Positions 27,228-37,071 of a DNA stretch of 64,000 nucleotides are shown piece by piece. The stretch comes from Caldichromatium japonicum. GTDB taxonomy: Bacteria; Pseudomonadota; Gammaproteobacteria; Chromatiales; Chromatiaceae. Below the pieces are notes generated by a model. It ran no database searches, had not been told where the DNA came from, and saw only the letters and a program-made list of their open reading frames with translations. The DNA is taken from contig NZ_CP048029.1 of the NCBI RefSeq assembly GCF_011290485.1, positions 2,056,501 to 2,120,500 of the forward strand. Reading direction: 5' to 3'. Position numbers and translations under genes: made by a program. Numbering within the stretch: the stretch's first letter is position 1; every line of letters starts with the position of its first letter.

Positions 27228-28000
27228 GCCTCTCGCTGAAACAGGCTCCGGTAGTTCTCGGTAGTCTGTTCAGCGAGCGCCTCAACCGCCATCCCCCTGA
27301 GCCCCGCCAGACAGTCGGCGATATGGCGCAGATACAGGGGGCTATTGGGCCTGCCGCGATGCGGGACGGGGGCGAGATAGGGGGCATCGGTCTCGATCAA
27401 CAGCCGGTCGAGGGGCACGCGGCGGGCGACCGACCGCAGGTCATCCGCGTTTTTGAAGGTGATGATCCCTGAAAACGAGATATAAAACCCGAGATCCAAC
27501 CCCGCGCGCGCCATCTCCCAATCCTCGGTGAAACAATGCAAGACCCCACCGATCGCATCCGCGCCCTCTTCCTTGAGGATGCGCAGGGTATCGGCCTGCG
27601 CCTGGCGGGTATGGATGATCAAGGGCTTGTGGCAGGCGCGCGCGGCGGCGATCTGCACCCGAAAACGCCCTTGTTGCACGCCGGCGTCCCCGGCGAGCCG
27701 GTAATAATCGAGCCCCGTCTCGCCGATGGCGACCACCCTGGGGTCGGCGGCAAGGGCCATGAGGCGCGCTAGGGTGGGCTCCTCGCCCCTCTCGGCATTG
27801 GGGTGTACGCCGACCGCGACATCGATCTCGGGATAGGGATCGACCAACAGGCGCATCGCCGGATAGGACTCGAGATCGATCCCCACGCAGAGCAACCGCC
27901 CTATGCCCGAGGTACGACAGGCGTCCATGAAAGAGGCAAACCCGCCCTCCTGCACCTCGAGGTCCAGCCGGTCGAGATGACAATGCGAGTCGATGAGCAT
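27224..28000 (-). CDS. TatD-family metal-dependent hydrolase (YcfH-like DNase)
   Basis: 258 residues. All metal-site motifs are visible: DSHCHLD (N-terminus), AIGETGLDYYR, KPLIIHTRQA, GVLHCFTEDW and LLIETDAPYLAP. The family are TIM-barrel phosphodiesterases, several with DNase activity. The ATG at 28000 follows the cysM stop by 2 bp; an in-frame TTG at 28006 is less likely. Third gene of a hypothetical-cysM-tatD unit. Confidence 0.9.
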   Translation of the reverse strand: MLIDSHCHLDRLDLEVQEGGFASFMDACRTSGIGRLLCVGIDLESYPAMRLLVDPYPEIDVAVGVHPNAERGEEPTLARLMALAADPRVVAIGETGLDYYRLAGDAGVQQGRFRVQIAAARACHKPLIIHTRQAQADTLRILKEEGADAIGGVLHCFTEDWEMARAGLDLGFYISFSGIITFKNADDLRSVARRVPLDRLLIETDAPYLAPVPHRGRPNSPLYLRHIADCLAGLRGMAVEALAEQTTENYRSLFQREA

Positions 28001-28002
28001 GT

Positions 28003-28887
28003 TCAAGGAAAGACACCGGTCGAGAGATAGCGATCCCCGCGGTCGCAGGCGACGGCAACGATCAGTGCCCCTTCGACCTCTTGCGCGAGCCGAAGGGCCG
28101 CGGCTACCGCCCCGCCCGAAGAGATACCGACGAAGATCCCTTCGCGCGCTGCCAGCTCACGGGCCATATGCTCTGCCTCGTCCTGAGAGACATCGATGAT
28201 CCGATCGACGCGGCTTGAGTCATAGATACGTGGGAGATACTCTTTGGGCCAGCGCCGAATGCCGGGGATGTTTGAACCCTCCGCCGGCTGAACACCGATG
28301 ATCTGGACGTTTGGATTTCGCTCCTTGAGATAGCGTCCCACCCCCATGATGGTGCCGGTCGTCCCCATAGCGCTGACAAAATGGGTAATCCGGCCTTGGG
28401 TCCCCTGCCAGATCTCGGGCCCGGTGGTCAGATAATGGGCCGCTGGGTTGTCTGGGTTAGAGAACTGATCCAGGCGATAGCCCTCTCCTTGGGCCCCCAG
28501 TTCTCGGGCGCAGTCGATCGCCGCCTCCATCCCGCCGTCCTTGGGGGTCAGGATCAGCTCAGCGCCGAAGGCGCGCATGATGGCGCGCCGCTCCAGGCTC
28601 ATCTGCTCCGGCATGATGAGCTTGAGCCGATAGCCCTTGACCGCAGCGATCATAGCCAGGGCAATCCCGGTGTTACCGCTTGTCGCCTCGATCAGGGTAT
28701 CCCCTGGTTTGATCTCACCGCGGGCCTCGGCAGCGCGGATCATGTTGAGCGCCGACCGATCCTTGACCGAACCCGCCGGGTTATTGCCCTCGAGCTTGAG
28801 CAGAAGGGTATTGGTAGTAGGGCCAGTTAAACGCTGTAGACGCACCAAGGGGGTGTGGCCGACGACATCCTCAAGAGTTTGAAACAC
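28003..28887 (-). CDS. cysM: Cysteine synthase B (O-acetylserine or thiosulfate sulfhydrylase)
   Basis: 294 residues, typical of CysM rather than CysK. It is a fold-type II PLP enzyme with the Schiff-base Lys42 in NPAGSVKDRSAL, the substrate loop TSGNTGIALAM, and the glycine-rich PLP phosphate loop (SAMGTTGTIMGVGRYL). WPKEYLPRIYD and the C-terminal GIFVGISSGGAVAAAL also fit CysM. CysM can use thiosulfate, which suits a sulfur-oxidising phototroph (inference). The start overlaps the end of the small upstream gene by 17 bp. Confidence 0.93.
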   Translation of the reverse strand: MFQTLEDVVGHTPLVRLQRLTGPTTNTLLLKLEGNNPAGSVKDRSALNMIRAAEARGEIKPGDTLIEATSGNTGIALAMIAAVKGYRLKLIMPEQMSLERRAIMRAFGAELILTPKDGGMEAAIDCARELGAQGEGYRLDQFSNPDNPAAHYLTTGPEIWQGTQGRITHFVSAMGTTGTIMGVGRYLKERNPNVQIIGVQPAEGSNIPGIRRWPKEYLPRIYDSSRVDRIIDVSQDEAEHMARELAAREGIFVGISSGGAVAAALRLAQEVEGALIVAVACDRGDRYLSTGVFP

Positions 28888-29224
28888 CTTTACCTCGATC
28901 TTTGCATGATGTCTGGGTGGCCGAGAGCAGACCGTTGTGACTCAAGACACGCTCGACCTTGCGTGCTGTACCAAGCAACTGCGATAGTTCACTTAATCCT
29001 GGTCGCTCGCCGGCATCTAGCCGTTGCTCCCAACCCATCAATTCGCTGTCGAGAAACCCAAGCAGCTTCAGTGAACAGCCTCGGCAGTCGCCCGTGCACA
29101 GCTCGGCCGGTGGCAAATGAAAAGGCAAGCGGCGGCGGATTTCGCCGATGGCAGCGCGCATCGCCTCGGCCACCGGCGGACGGCGCTTTGCTGATTGCGC
29201 CAGATTCCAGCAGAGCTGTGTCAT
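28871..29224 (-). CDS. Hypothetical protein with C-x3-C-x2-C motif
   Basis: 117 residues, no family recognised. A helical N-terminus (NLAQSAKRRPPVAEAMRAAI) leads to LCTGDCRGCSLKLLGFLDSE, where C43, C47 and C50 are spaced C-x3-C-x2-C; a fourth Cys is C5. That could be a metal or Fe-S site, or structural. The spacing matches radical-SAM enzymes but the protein is far too small to be one. GAGG lies 5 bp before the ATG. It is translationally linked to cysM by a 17-bp overlap, which hints at a role in sulfur or cysteine metabolism. Divergent from the receptor gene at 29266. Confidence 0.7.
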   Translation of the reverse strand: MTQLCWNLAQSAKRRPPVAEAMRAAIGEIRRRLPFHLPPAELCTGDCRGCSLKLLGFLDSELMGWEQRLDAGERPGLSELSQLLGTARKVERVLSHNGLLSATQTSCKDRGKGVSNS

Positions 29225-29265
29225 GATAACCTCTTCGAAAACAAACCCTGAGATGACCCGCGGCT

Positions 29266-31851
29266 ATGCTCGAACGGTTTTCGGTTAAAACCCGCCTAAT
29301 CTTGTATCCGGTCATCCCGCTGCTTGCACTCTTGGGTCTGACCGCATTTAGCTTTACCCAATATCTCGCCGAGTTACAGTCCTTGCAACGGGCCAAGACG
29401 CTCATCACCCTGGGTTTGGCACTTAGCGAGACCGCGCATGAACTGCAAAAGGAACGCGGGATGTCATCCGGCTTTTTAGCCAGCCAAGGGGCCAAGTTTG
29501 CCGATCGGCTGCCTGGACAGCGGAAGGCCGCAGATGCGCAGATTGCGAGGCTTCAAGAGGTCGCGGCCACCCTCAAGCTTGAGCAGCTCTCGCCCGACTA
29601 TCAGCAGACCCTGCAAGCGGCCCTCGCTAATCTCAAGGAACGAACGGGGCTCCACCAGCGCATCGATCGGCTACAATTACGTGCCCTAGACGCGTTTACG
29701 ACCTATACCGATCTCATCGATGGACTGCTGGAAGCGGCGCTGCGTTCAAGCAATGAATTGACCGATGCCCAGCTGGTGCGTCTGACCAATGCCAAAAGCG
29801 TTCTGATGCTGATGAAGGAGCATATCGGCCAGGAGCGCGCCTTGCTCTCTGCGGCATTCAGCGCCGGCCAGCTTAGCCAACCGAACTACAGGCTTTTGCT
29901 CGAACTGCTCAGTGCCCAGGAATATTTTCAGCATCTAAGCCTGGCGTTTGCCCTGCCTGAACAGCGCGCTGCTCTTGCCTTCGCGCTCGACCATCCGACG
30001 GTACGCGAGGTCGAGTCTATCGAAAGATTGGTGCGCAATACAGGTCCAAACGCCGAGCTGAATTATTCAGCCGAGACCTGGTTTGAGCAGATCACGGTCA
30101 AGATTGACCGGCTACGTACGGTTGAAGAACTCTTATCGCGCGACATTCAATCCACTGCCGATCGATTGATCGGCCAAACCAAGACTATTCTCCTGGGCTT
30201 TGGCGCACTGTTTGTCTTGGCCTTGGCGCTTACCATCGTTCTAGGCGGCCTGATCGCGCGCAGCCTTTTGCGGCAGATGGGCGGTGAACTCGGTTTTGCG
30301 GTCAAGGTGGCCCAGGCGATCGCCTCTGGCATGCTCGATACCGAGATCCACTTACAAGCGGGCGACAAGACGAGTCTTCTGGCTTCAATGAAACATATGC
30401 AGCAAGAGCTGCGCAACCGGATCGAGACGGAGCAGCGCCTGGTCGCTGAGGCGCAGCGCATACAAAGCGCCCTGGATAAGGCCGCGACCCAGATCATGGC
30501 GGTAGGACCGGACGAGCGGATCCTCTATATGAACGCCGCCATGAACCGCTTGCTCCAGGAGATCGAGCCCGAGATCCGCAAGCACCTGCCCGAATTTCGC
30601 GCCGATCGGCTCTTGGGGGCGCCTTGGAGCGCCTTGCAGACATCGGGCCATCGCTCGGTGCTGTCTGAGAATAGAGCCGAGCAGGTCGATGAGGTCCAGC
30701 TCGGGGGGCGCCTGCTGCGGCGGGTGATCACTCCGGTGATCAATGACCAAGGCGAGCGGCTGGGGACGGTGATCGAATGGACCGATCGCACCAATGAGGC
30801 GCGGGTCGAGCAGGAGCTCGCTGCGCTCCTCGAGTCTGCGCTGCAAGGCGACTTTAGCGTGCGTCTGGATCTCGCCGGTAAGACGGGGTTCTTTAGGCAA
30901 TTGAGCGCTGGTCTCAATCAGATTCTTGAGATCGTTTCTAGCAGTCTTAATGACCTCGCGCGCGTTCTCAAAAGCATCGCCCAAGGGGATCTAACCCAGG
31001 GGATCGAGCACAACTATGCGGGTATCTTTGAAGAGTTGAAGTCAGCGACCGATACGACCCTCAAGCGCCTGTGTGAAATCGTCGGCCAGATCCGCGAGAC
31101 GAGTACTTCGATCAGTAACGCCGCCCAAGAGATCGCAGCTGGCAATGCCGATCTTTCTAGACGTACTGAATCCCAGGCTGGATCGCTCGAACAGGCCACA
31201 AGCGCTATGGAAGAACTCAGTGCAACCGTCAAGCACAATGCCGAAAATGCGCAGCAAGCCAATGAATTGGCGCTCGCAGCCAATCAGCGCATCCAGGCAA
31301 GCGGTCAAACGGTGCGCGCTGTGGTCGGGACCATGGGCGAGATTCAGGACTCAAGCCGGCGCATCGCCGACATCATTGGTGTGATCGACGCGATCGCCTT
31401 CCAGACCAATATCTTGGCCCTCAATGCCGCAGTCGAAGCAGCACGTGCCGGCGAACAAGGGCGCGGTTTTGCCGTGGTCGCTGCCGAGGTACGCAACCTC
31501 GCCCAGCGCAGCGCCCAGGCGGCTAAGGAGATCAAGCAATTGATCCTAGACTCGATCGGCAAGATCGAAGGAGGGGTCAAACTCGCCCATCAAGCGGGCG
31601 CCGAAATGAATGAGGTTGTGAGTCGCTTCGATCAGATTGCTGAACGGATCGCTGAGATCGCTCGCGCAACCCTGGACCAATCGGCGGGGATCAGTCAGAT
31701 GACCCGGACAATTGCCCAACTCGATGAGATGACCCAACAAAACGCCGCACTGGTCGAGCAGGCCGCAGCAGCAACCGAAAGCCTCGAAGAACAGGCGCGC
31801 GAGCTGGTTGACACCGTCTCAATCTTTCGCCTCGAACTCAGCCATGCCTAG
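29266..31851 (+). CDS. Methyl-accepting chemotaxis protein with NIT sensor and PAS domain
   Basis: 861 residues. TM1 lies near 10-30. The periplasmic region carries the nitrate/nitrite-sensing (NIT) domain signature [14 protein letters not shown] and [12 protein letters not shown], up to about residue 300. TM2 is near 312-332, followed by HAMP, a PAS-like segment with [20 protein letters not shown] and [12 protein letters not shown], a second HAMP-like stretch, and the signalling domain with the conserved tip ([37 protein letters not shown]). The ligand may be nitrate or nitrite by family, unproven here. Followed 12 bp later by fliL and convergent with the che operon. Confidence 0.9.
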   Translation: MLERFSVKTRLILYPVIPLLALLGLTAFSFTQYLAELQSLQRAKTLITLGLALSETAHELQKERGMSSGFLASQGAKFADRLPGQRKAADAQIARLQEVAATLKLEQLSPDYQQTLQAALANLKERTGLHQRIDRLQLRALDAFTTYTDLIDGLLEAALRSSNELTDAQLVRLTNAKSVLMLMKEHIGQERALLSAAFSAGQLSQPNYRLLLELLSAQEYFQHLSLAFALPEQRAALAFALDHPTVREVESIERLVRNTGPNAELNYSAETWFEQITVKIDRLRTVEELLSRDIQSTADRLIGQTKTILLGFGALFVLALALTIVLGGLIARSLLRQMGGELGFAVKVAQAIASGMLDTEIHLQAGDKTSLLASMKHMQQELRNRIETEQRLVAEAQRIQSALDKAATQIMAVGPDERILYMNAAMNRLLQEIEPEIRKHLPEFRADRLLGAPWSALQTSGHRSVLSENRAEQVDEVQLGGRLLRRVITPVINDQGERLGTVIEWTDRTNEARVEQELAALLESALQGDFSVRLDLAGKTGFFRQLSAGLNQILEIVSSSLNDLARVLKSIAQGDLTQGIEHNYAGIFEELKSATDTTLKRLCEIVGQIRETSTSISNAAQEIAAGNADLSRRTESQAGSLEQATSAMEELSATVKHNAENAQQANELALAANQRIQASGQTVRAVVGTMGEIQDSSRRIADIIGVIDAIAFQTNILALNAAVEAARAGEQGRGFAVVAAEVRNLAQRSAQAAKEIKQLILDSIGKIEGGVKLAHQAGAEMNEVVSRFDQIAERIAEIARATLDQSAGISQMTRTIAQLDEMTQQNAALVEQAAAATESLEEQARELVDTVSIFRLELSHA

Positions 31852-31863
31852 GTACCCTAAGCC

Positions 31864-32289
31864 ATGATGCATCTAGCACGCACACCTATTGTTCTATTTG
31901 CACTCTTTCTTGGATTTGCCCCACTTGGGGTATTCGCTGGCAAAAAGGAGGAAAGCGCAGCGGCCTCCCCTTATCCAGGCTATATGGCCGTCGAGCCGCC
32001 ACTGATCATCAACCTCGCCAATCCCCGCAAGGCGCGTTATCTCAAAATCAACATCCAATTCTACATCGAGACCCAGTCGGATGCAGATCTGGTCACCCTG
32101 CACATGCCCCGCCTGCGTGATCGCATGATCACTCTACTCGGCGGGCGGGATGGCGAGCAGATCATGAGCGGTGAGGCGCGTGACCAGCTGCGCATCGAGC
32201 TCCTGGAAAATCTGCGTAAGTTGATGATTGAACAGACGGGAAGGCCCGTAATCAGCGCGATCTATTTCACCGACTTCATCGTGCAATAG
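31864..32289 (+). CDS. fliL: FliL-family flagellar basal-body-associated protein
   Basis: 141 residues. An N-terminal hydrophobic segment (TPIVLFALFLGFAPLGVFA) could be a TM anchor or signal. The FliL core follows: YMAVEPPLIINLANPRKARY, LKINIQFYIETQS, and the end GRPVISAIYFTDFIVQ. FliL wraps the stator of the flagellar motor. It lies next to chemotaxis genes rather than inside a flagellar fli cluster, so it may be a paralogue. Confidence 0.85.
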   Translation: MMHLARTPIVLFALFLGFAPLGVFAGKKEESAAASPYPGYMAVEPPLIINLANPRKARYLKINIQFYIETQSDADLVTLHMPRLRDRMITLLGGRDGEQIMSGEARDQLRIELLENLRKLMIEQTGRPVISAIYFTDFIVQ

Positions 32290-32301
32290 GCGCGGATGCG
32301 G

Positions 32302-32607
32302 TCAATCGATGGTGAAGAGCTTGTCGAAGTTGGCGATCTTGAGCACCCGCCGCACATCCTCATTGGTGCCGGTGATGCAAATATTGTCTGGCCTGCCGCC
32401 GACATGCTCGCGCAGCAACAAGAGCATGCCCAAAGCCGAGCTATCCAGATAGGTCGCGCGTGACAGATCGACGATAAACCGCAAACTGCCAGGCGCGACA
32501 TTTTGATAGGCATTGCGGAAATCACGGTGCTGCGAAAAATCGAATCGTCCCTCGACCGCAATGATCAGGCTGCGCTGATCTGTATCGATACGGCTCGTCA
32601 CGCCCAT
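32302..32607 (-). CDS. STAS-domain protein (anti-sigma factor antagonist-like)
   Basis: 101 residues, a single STAS domain. FIVDLSRATYLDSSALGMLL contains the serine that is phosphorylated in SpoIIAA-like proteins. Last gene of the che operon. In several proteobacteria a STAS protein of this kind sits beside chemotaxis genes and links to a PP2C or HPK-type partner, none of which is seen here. The ribosome site AGGGGG lies 6 bp before the ATG, just outside a 30-bp tandem duplication. Confidence 0.85.
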   Translation of the reverse strand: MGVTSRIDTDQRSLIIAVEGRFDFSQHRDFRNAYQNVAPGSLRFIVDLSRATYLDSSALGMLLLLREHVGGRPDNICITGTNEDVRRVLKIANFDKLFTID

Positions 32608-32616
32608 GATCGTCCC

Positions 32617-32676
32617 CCTTTTATGGACATTGACTGTTTATGGGTACCTTTTATGGACATTGACTGTTTATGGGTA
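32617..32676. repeat. Perfect 30-bp tandem duplication at the cheB stop
   Basis: Two identical 30-bp units, 32617-32646 and 32647-32676, each containing TTATGGACATTGACTG. The cheB stop codon (32668-32670) lies in the second unit, and the first separates it from the ribosome site of the STAS gene. Both units contain an AAAAGG-like run on the minus strand. Confidence 0.9.
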
Positions 32677-33717
32677 CCTGGTCTCAAGATCTTTCAACAA
32701 GGCGTCAGCGATTGCAAGGAGGGGTAAGATCTCAATAGCCGCCCCCCGTTTGACCGCTTCCCCAGGCATCCCCCAGACCACGCTGGTCGCCTCGTCTTGG
32801 GCGATGGTATAGGCCCCCAGCTCGCGCAGCCTTTTGAGCCCATCGGCGCCATCGGCACCCATGCCGGTCAAGAGGGCGGCAGCAGCCTTGGGGCCCGCAA
32901 CCTCGGCCACCGACCAAAAGAGCACATCGACGCTGGGGCGATGGCGGTTGACCGGCTCGCTGGTATCGAGCTGGCAGACATAATAACTGCCCTCGCGCTT
33001 GATTCTTAGATGCCGATCGCCTGGCGCGATATAGGCATGGCCGCGCCGGATACGATCGCCGTCTTCGGCCTCCTTGACGTTAAGCCCGGTTTGCTGATGC
33101 ATCCGTCGGGCGAATGCGGCGCTAAATCCGGGCGGGATATGCTGGGCGATCACGACGCCCGGGGCATCGGGCGGCAGGCGCAGCAAGACCTCTTTAATCG
33201 CCTCGGTCCCACCCGTCGAGGCGCCGATCGCCAGAAGTTGGGCGCTGGGCATCCCCGCGCCGACAGACGGCTGGCGATGGGTGAGCGGCTGGGGCGCAGG
33301 GGCGCCGACCCGGGCCCTGGGTTTGACGGTCGCGGCCAGGCGAACCTTTTCGATCAGATCCTCGGCATAGATGCCCATCTCCCCGGCACTGTTACCCTTG
33401 GGCTTACAGACAAAATCCACAGCCCCGAGCTCCAGGGCCTGTAAGGTTACCTCGGCGCCCTCCTCGGTGAGGGATGAGACCATCACCACTGGCATGGGGC
33501 GCAGGCGCATCAGATTGCGCAAGAAGGTCAGGCCGTCCATGCGCGGCATCTCGACATCGAGGGTCAGGACATCAGGATCGAGGGCCTTGATCCGTTCGCG
33601 TGCGACATAGGGGTCCTGCGCCGTCCCGACGACCTTGATATCCGGGGCAGTGCTGAGGATTTCGGTGAGGAGCCCGCGCATCAGCGCCGAATCATCGACG
33701 ATCAATACCCGAATCAT
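32668..33717 (-). CDS. cheB: Chemotaxis response regulator methylesterase/glutamine deamidase
   Basis: 349 residues. The receiver domain has D8, D9 and phospho-acceptor D54 (LTLDVEMPRMDG). A linker leads to the methylesterase with catalytic S167 (AIGASTGGTEAIKEVL), H193 (IAQHIPPGFSAAFARRM) and the Asp of LLTGMGADGADGL. It removes receptor methyl groups for adaptation, opposing CheR. It lies between the small receptor gene and the STAS gene. Confidence 0.95.
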   Translation of the reverse strand: MIRVLIVDDSALMRGLLTEILSTAPDIKVVGTAQDPYVARERIKALDPDVLTLDVEMPRMDGLTFLRNLMRLRPMPVVMVSSLTEEGAEVTLQALELGAVDFVCKPKGNSAGEMGIYAEDLIEKVRLAATVKPRARVGAPAPQPLTHRQPSVGAGMPSAQLLAIGASTGGTEAIKEVLLRLPPDAPGVVIAQHIPPGFSAAFARRMHQQTGLNVKEAEDGDRIRRGHAYIAPGDRHLRIKREGSYYVCQLDTSEPVNRHRPSVDVLFWSVAEVAGPKAAAALLTGMGADGADGLKRLRELGAYTIAQDEATSVVWGMPGEAVKRGAAIEILPLLAIADALLKDLETRYP

Positions 33718-33736
33718 GTTCTAGGCGCTCTTTGCT

Positions 33737-34945
33737 TCAGAAAAACTCGACATTGCCTTCATCTAGAGACTGCTGGCTGACCGAGCAATGGGCGGTGGCA
33801 TGCAGATCGGACTGCAGGGCATGCAAGCGGGCCTGGGCTTGCGCGATATCCTCAGCGGTACGCAACCGGTCGAGGGGGATCAGGCGCAATTCGGCGATGA
33901 AGCGTTCGATCAGGCCAAAACGGATCTCCGCGCGTTCGAGTACCTGGCGAGTGATATCTTCGAACTGAAGCAGGCGGATCGCGGCATCGACGCTATTCTG
34001 GAACCGATCGACAATGGTATTGAGCTCATTGAGCCCCTCTTCCATCTGCCGGTTAATCAGCTGGACCTGAGCGATCATCTCATCCATCGAGCCCTTGGCC
34101 GTAATCGAGGCGCTCATATCCTGGGAGGCCATCTGGCCGACGATGGCGCGGGTCTCAGCAAAGACCACCTGCGCCTGTTGGATCTGATTGCGGATCTGAT
34201 CGTTGAAGTCAGCAGCATCCTGCGAAAGCTTGCGGACCTCCTGAGCCACCACCGCAAACCCCCGCCCTGCCTCGCCCGCCCGCGCTGCCTCGATGGCAGC
34301 ATTGAGCGCCAGTAGATTGGTCTGGCGCGCGATGCGCTTGGCCCCATCGAGCTGCTCGAAGATATGATTCATCTGGGATGAAAAATCATCGATCTGATGC
34401 GCAACCCGCAGGCTGTTTTTGCTCATCTCGATCAGAAATTCGATGTTCTGACTCAATAATTTGCTGTTTGCCGCAAGAAAATCGTCAATATTGATCAACT
34501 GGTCAGAGTCTTTGCCTTTGCTGATGAGGCGCAAGACTAGGCGTTGCTGGGCCCTGGAGGCATCCGATAGGCCCTTGAAGCTGGCATTGAGGTCGCCTGC
34601 GGCATGCGCGATCAGCGAGCGCGCCTGCTCGATCATCCCCTGGAGCTCGCTGAGCAGGGGCTCGATCATGCGGTCGGTCTCGACCACGAGGTCCAGGAAG
34701 CGATGCTCCTCTGCGGCGATGTCGGATGAGGCGAGCCTAGGAGGGCTCAGGTATGCTTCATGCCTGTGACCCTTGCTGAAGGCTAACCAGAATGGCCAGA
34801 CCAGGGTAAGCAGCGCCACCCCTAGCCAGCCAGGCAACCAGCCCAGGGCTACAACGATAAGGAGCGCTAGACCCAAAGCCACAGGAGGCCAATAGGCCCC
34901 TGCGAATGCTTGTACAGATTCGGTCTTGATCTCGGCAGGAGTCAT
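33737..34945 (-). CDS. Methyl-accepting chemotaxis-like protein without a periplasmic sensor domain
   Basis: 402 residues. Two hydrophobic helices near residues 20-55 are joined by a short loop, so there is no periplasmic ligand domain and no HAMP. The cytoplasmic part has a helical region, the receptor tip [37 protein letters not shown], and a C-terminal tail ending DEGNVEFF. The start overlaps the cheD stop (ATGA). It may act as an internal or energy sensor in the Che array. The tail resembles that of the CheD encoded next door. Confidence 0.85.
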   Translation of the reverse strand: MTPAEIKTESVQAFAGAYWPPVALGLALLIVVALGWLPGWLGVALLTLVWPFWLAFSKGHRHEAYLSPPRLASSDIAAEEHRFLDLVVETDRMIEPLLSELQGMIEQARSLIAHAAGDLNASFKGLSDASRAQQRLVLRLISKGKDSDQLINIDDFLAANSKLLSQNIEFLIEMSKNSLRVAHQIDDFSSQMNHIFEQLDGAKRIARQTNLLALNAAIEAARAGEAGRGFAVVAQEVRKLSQDAADFNDQIRNQIQQAQVVFAETRAIVGQMASQDMSASITAKGSMDEMIAQVQLINRQMEEGLNELNTIVDRFQNSVDAAIRLLQFEDITRQVLERAEIRFGLIERFIAELRLIPLDRLRTAEDIAQAQARLHALQSDLHATAHCSVSQQSLDEGNVEFF

Positions 34946-35562
34946 GAGAACAGTTCTACCTCACCCTCGACCTTCGCTCGGCGCAGCGTCTCACTGTAAT
35001 TGAGCTCACGCTCGATGATGGTGTCATTGTGTAGAGTTTTGAGCTTTTTGACCAAGACCCGCCCGCCGGGCAAAAAGAAATAGACCTTACGCGGATAGTT
35101 GCCCAGGAGATCCTGAGCAATGACCGGGATGCCCTCGGTCGCCAGATAATCGAGCACGAAACGGGCGTTTCGTTCGCCGACAACATGATTCTTGAAGCCA
35201 GGCAGGACATTTCCGCCCCCGAAGACCTTAGCCTCTAAGTTGGCACGCTTGGCGCCGAGCTTGATGAGCTGATTGATGAGGATCTCCATCGCATAGTCGC
35301 CATAACGCAATGAGCGCCCGAAGCGTTCGTTGTCATCGCGTTTGTCGTCCGGCAGCATGAAGTGATTGATCCCGCCGATCCCCTTGACCCGATCGCGGAT
35401 ACAGGCGCACACACAGGAGCCTAGAACCGTCACCATCAGGATCTCGCGGGTCGAGACATAGTATTCGCCGGGGAGGATCTTGACCGCATCCATCTGGAAA
35501 TGACGGTCATAATACAGGGTCGGGGCCAGGACCTCTTCAAAACCATGCGGCGCAGCGGTCAT
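34942..35562 (-). CDS. cheD: Chemoreceptor glutamine deamidase CheD
   Basis: 206 residues. Catalytic C50 ([13 protein letters not shown]) and H67 (GGINHFMLP) are in place. [25 protein letters not shown] and the beta-strand [17 protein letters not shown] complete the fold. CheD deamidates receptor glutamines, often with CheC, which is not encoded here. The C-terminus GEVELFS echoes the neighbouring receptor tail. Starts 3 bp after the cheR stop. Confidence 0.94.
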   Translation of the reverse strand: MTAAPHGFEEVLAPTLYYDRHFQMDAVKILPGEYYVSTREILMVTVLGSCVCACIRDRVKGIGGINHFMLPDDKRDDNERFGRSLRYGDYAMEILINQLIKLGAKRANLEAKVFGGGNVLPGFKNHVVGERNARFVLDYLATEGIPVIAQDLLGNYPRKVYFFLPGGRVLVKKLKTLHNDTIIERELNYSETLRRAKVEGEVELFS

Positions 35563-35565
35563 GTT

Positions 35566-36423
35566 TTAGGCACCATGGACAGGGACATAGACGGTCTTGC
35601 CCCGCAGCCGGAACAGATGGGGGACATGGCTCAGGCTTTCGGAGTGACCGACGAACAACAACCCATCAGGCCGTAACAAGGTATGAAAACGACTCAGGAT
35701 GCGTGCCTGAGTGGGCTTGTCGAAATAGATCATGACATTGCGGCAGAAGATCACATCGAAGGGCTCACGCATCGGCCAGGAATCGCTGAGCAGATTGAGC
35801 GGCTGAAACTCGACCAGGGCGCGCAATTCGGGGCGTACCCGCACTAAGCCAGTGTATGCCCCTTTGCCACGCAAAAAGAAACGCTTGAGCTGCTCTGGCG
35901 GCAGTTTCTCGAGCCGCTCCAAGGGATAGACCCCTTTGGCAGCCTGATCGAGGACATTGGTATCCACGTCGGTTGCCAGGATCTCGAGCGGCGGGGTCCA
36001 GGTCTTGAAGGCATCGATCAGAGTCATGGCCATGGAATAAGGCTCTTCGCCCGTGGAACAGGCCGATGACCAGAGCCTGAGCCGTTGCCGCCCGCGGCGT
36101 TTGAGTTCGAGCGCATGTTCGGCAAGTATGGGAAAGTGATGCGCCTCGCGAAAAAAGGCAGTGAGATTGGTGGTCAGGGCATTGATAAACTGGGTCCATT
36201 CATCGGATTGGCTGTCCAGGATATCGAGATAATCCTGAAAGGTCTTGAGACCCAAGGCGCGCAGGCGCCGTGCGATCCGGCTATAGACCATGTCCTTCTT
36301 CGCCGGACCTAGAGCAATCCCCGCATGCTCATAGATCAATTGCCGGATCGCCTCGAAATCGCGCTGGGTGAAGACGAACTCGCGCTCGCGCGCCGGGCCT
36401 TGGATCTTGGTCTCGATGGCCAT
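35566..36423 (-). CDS. cheR: Chemotaxis protein methyltransferase CheR
   Basis: 285 residues. An N-terminal helical domain (FEAIRQLIYEHAGIALG; YSRIARRLRALGL) precedes a SAM-binding domain with LRLWSSACSTGEEPYSMAM, EILATDVDTNVLDQA and PFDVIFCRNVMIYF, ending LLFVGHSESL. It methylates receptor glutamates. No TPR or pentapeptide-recognition extension is seen. Confidence 0.95.
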   Translation of the reverse strand: MAIETKIQGPAREREFVFTQRDFEAIRQLIYEHAGIALGPAKKDMVYSRIARRLRALGLKTFQDYLDILDSQSDEWTQFINALTTNLTAFFREAHHFPILAEHALELKRRGRQRLRLWSSACSTGEEPYSMAMTLIDAFKTWTPPLEILATDVDTNVLDQAAKGVYPLERLEKLPPEQLKRFFLRGKGAYTGLVRVRPELRALVEFQPLNLLSDSWPMREPFDVIFCRNVMIYFDKPTQARILSRFHTLLRPDGLLFVGHSESLSHVPHLFRLRGKTVYVPVHGA

Positions 36424-36434
36424 GTCAACCCAGT

Positions 36435-36929
36435 TCAGGCCGCTGTTGCGCCTGTCTGCTCGACCAACCCCATCTCCTGGCTGGTCATGAGCCGCTCGAT
36501 ATCGACGACAATGATCATCCGTCCCTCGAGCGTAGCCAGGCCATCGATATAGGCGGTATCGAGGATGGCGCCGAAATCCGGCGCTGGCTGGATCTGGTCG
36601 CGGCGCAGAGCGACCACATCCGAGACACCATCGACTACTAGCCCCAAAATCCGTCCGCTCAGGTTGAGGATGATGACGACGGTAAACTCATTGTATTCAG
36701 CCTGCCCGAGATGGAATTTCAGGCGCATATCGATGATAGGGACGATGATACCGCGCATATTGATTACGCCTTTGATGAACTCGGGCGCATTGGCGATCCG
36801 GGTCACGGCATCATAGCCGCGGATCTCCTGAACCTTGAGGATGTCGATCCCGTATTCCTCCTCGCCCAAGCGGAAGGTCAGGTATTCGCGAGCGCCATCG
36901 GTTGCTATCGCCCCCTGTTCGTTATGCAT
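36435..36929 (-). CDS. cheW: Chemotaxis coupling protein CheW
   Basis: 164 residues, one CheW SH3-like domain. YLTFRLGEEEYGIDILKVQE, INMRGIIVPIIDMRLKF and VVDGVSDVVAL are standard. It bridges receptors and CheA. Lies 11 bp upstream of cheR; 142 bp separate it from the cheA stop, with no gene between. Confidence 0.95.
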   Translation of the reverse strand: MHNEQGAIATDGAREYLTFRLGEEEYGIDILKVQEIRGYDAVTRIANAPEFIKGVINMRGIIVPIIDMRLKFHLGQAEYNEFTVVIILNLSGRILGLVVDGVSDVVALRRDQIQPAPDFGAILDTAYIDGLATLEGRMIIVVDIERLMTSQEMGLVEQTGATAA

Positions 36930-37071
36930 GGTCGCAAGACCTCCACCTTGATCGCTTCAAGGAAATGTTGAAACTAAGCCCCCGCCCATCCGACCGGAGG
37001 GAAGGGGATTGGCCCAAGGCCACCAGGGTACCTACAATCTATTCTGTCTGGGTTATGATCCAGCAGATCAT

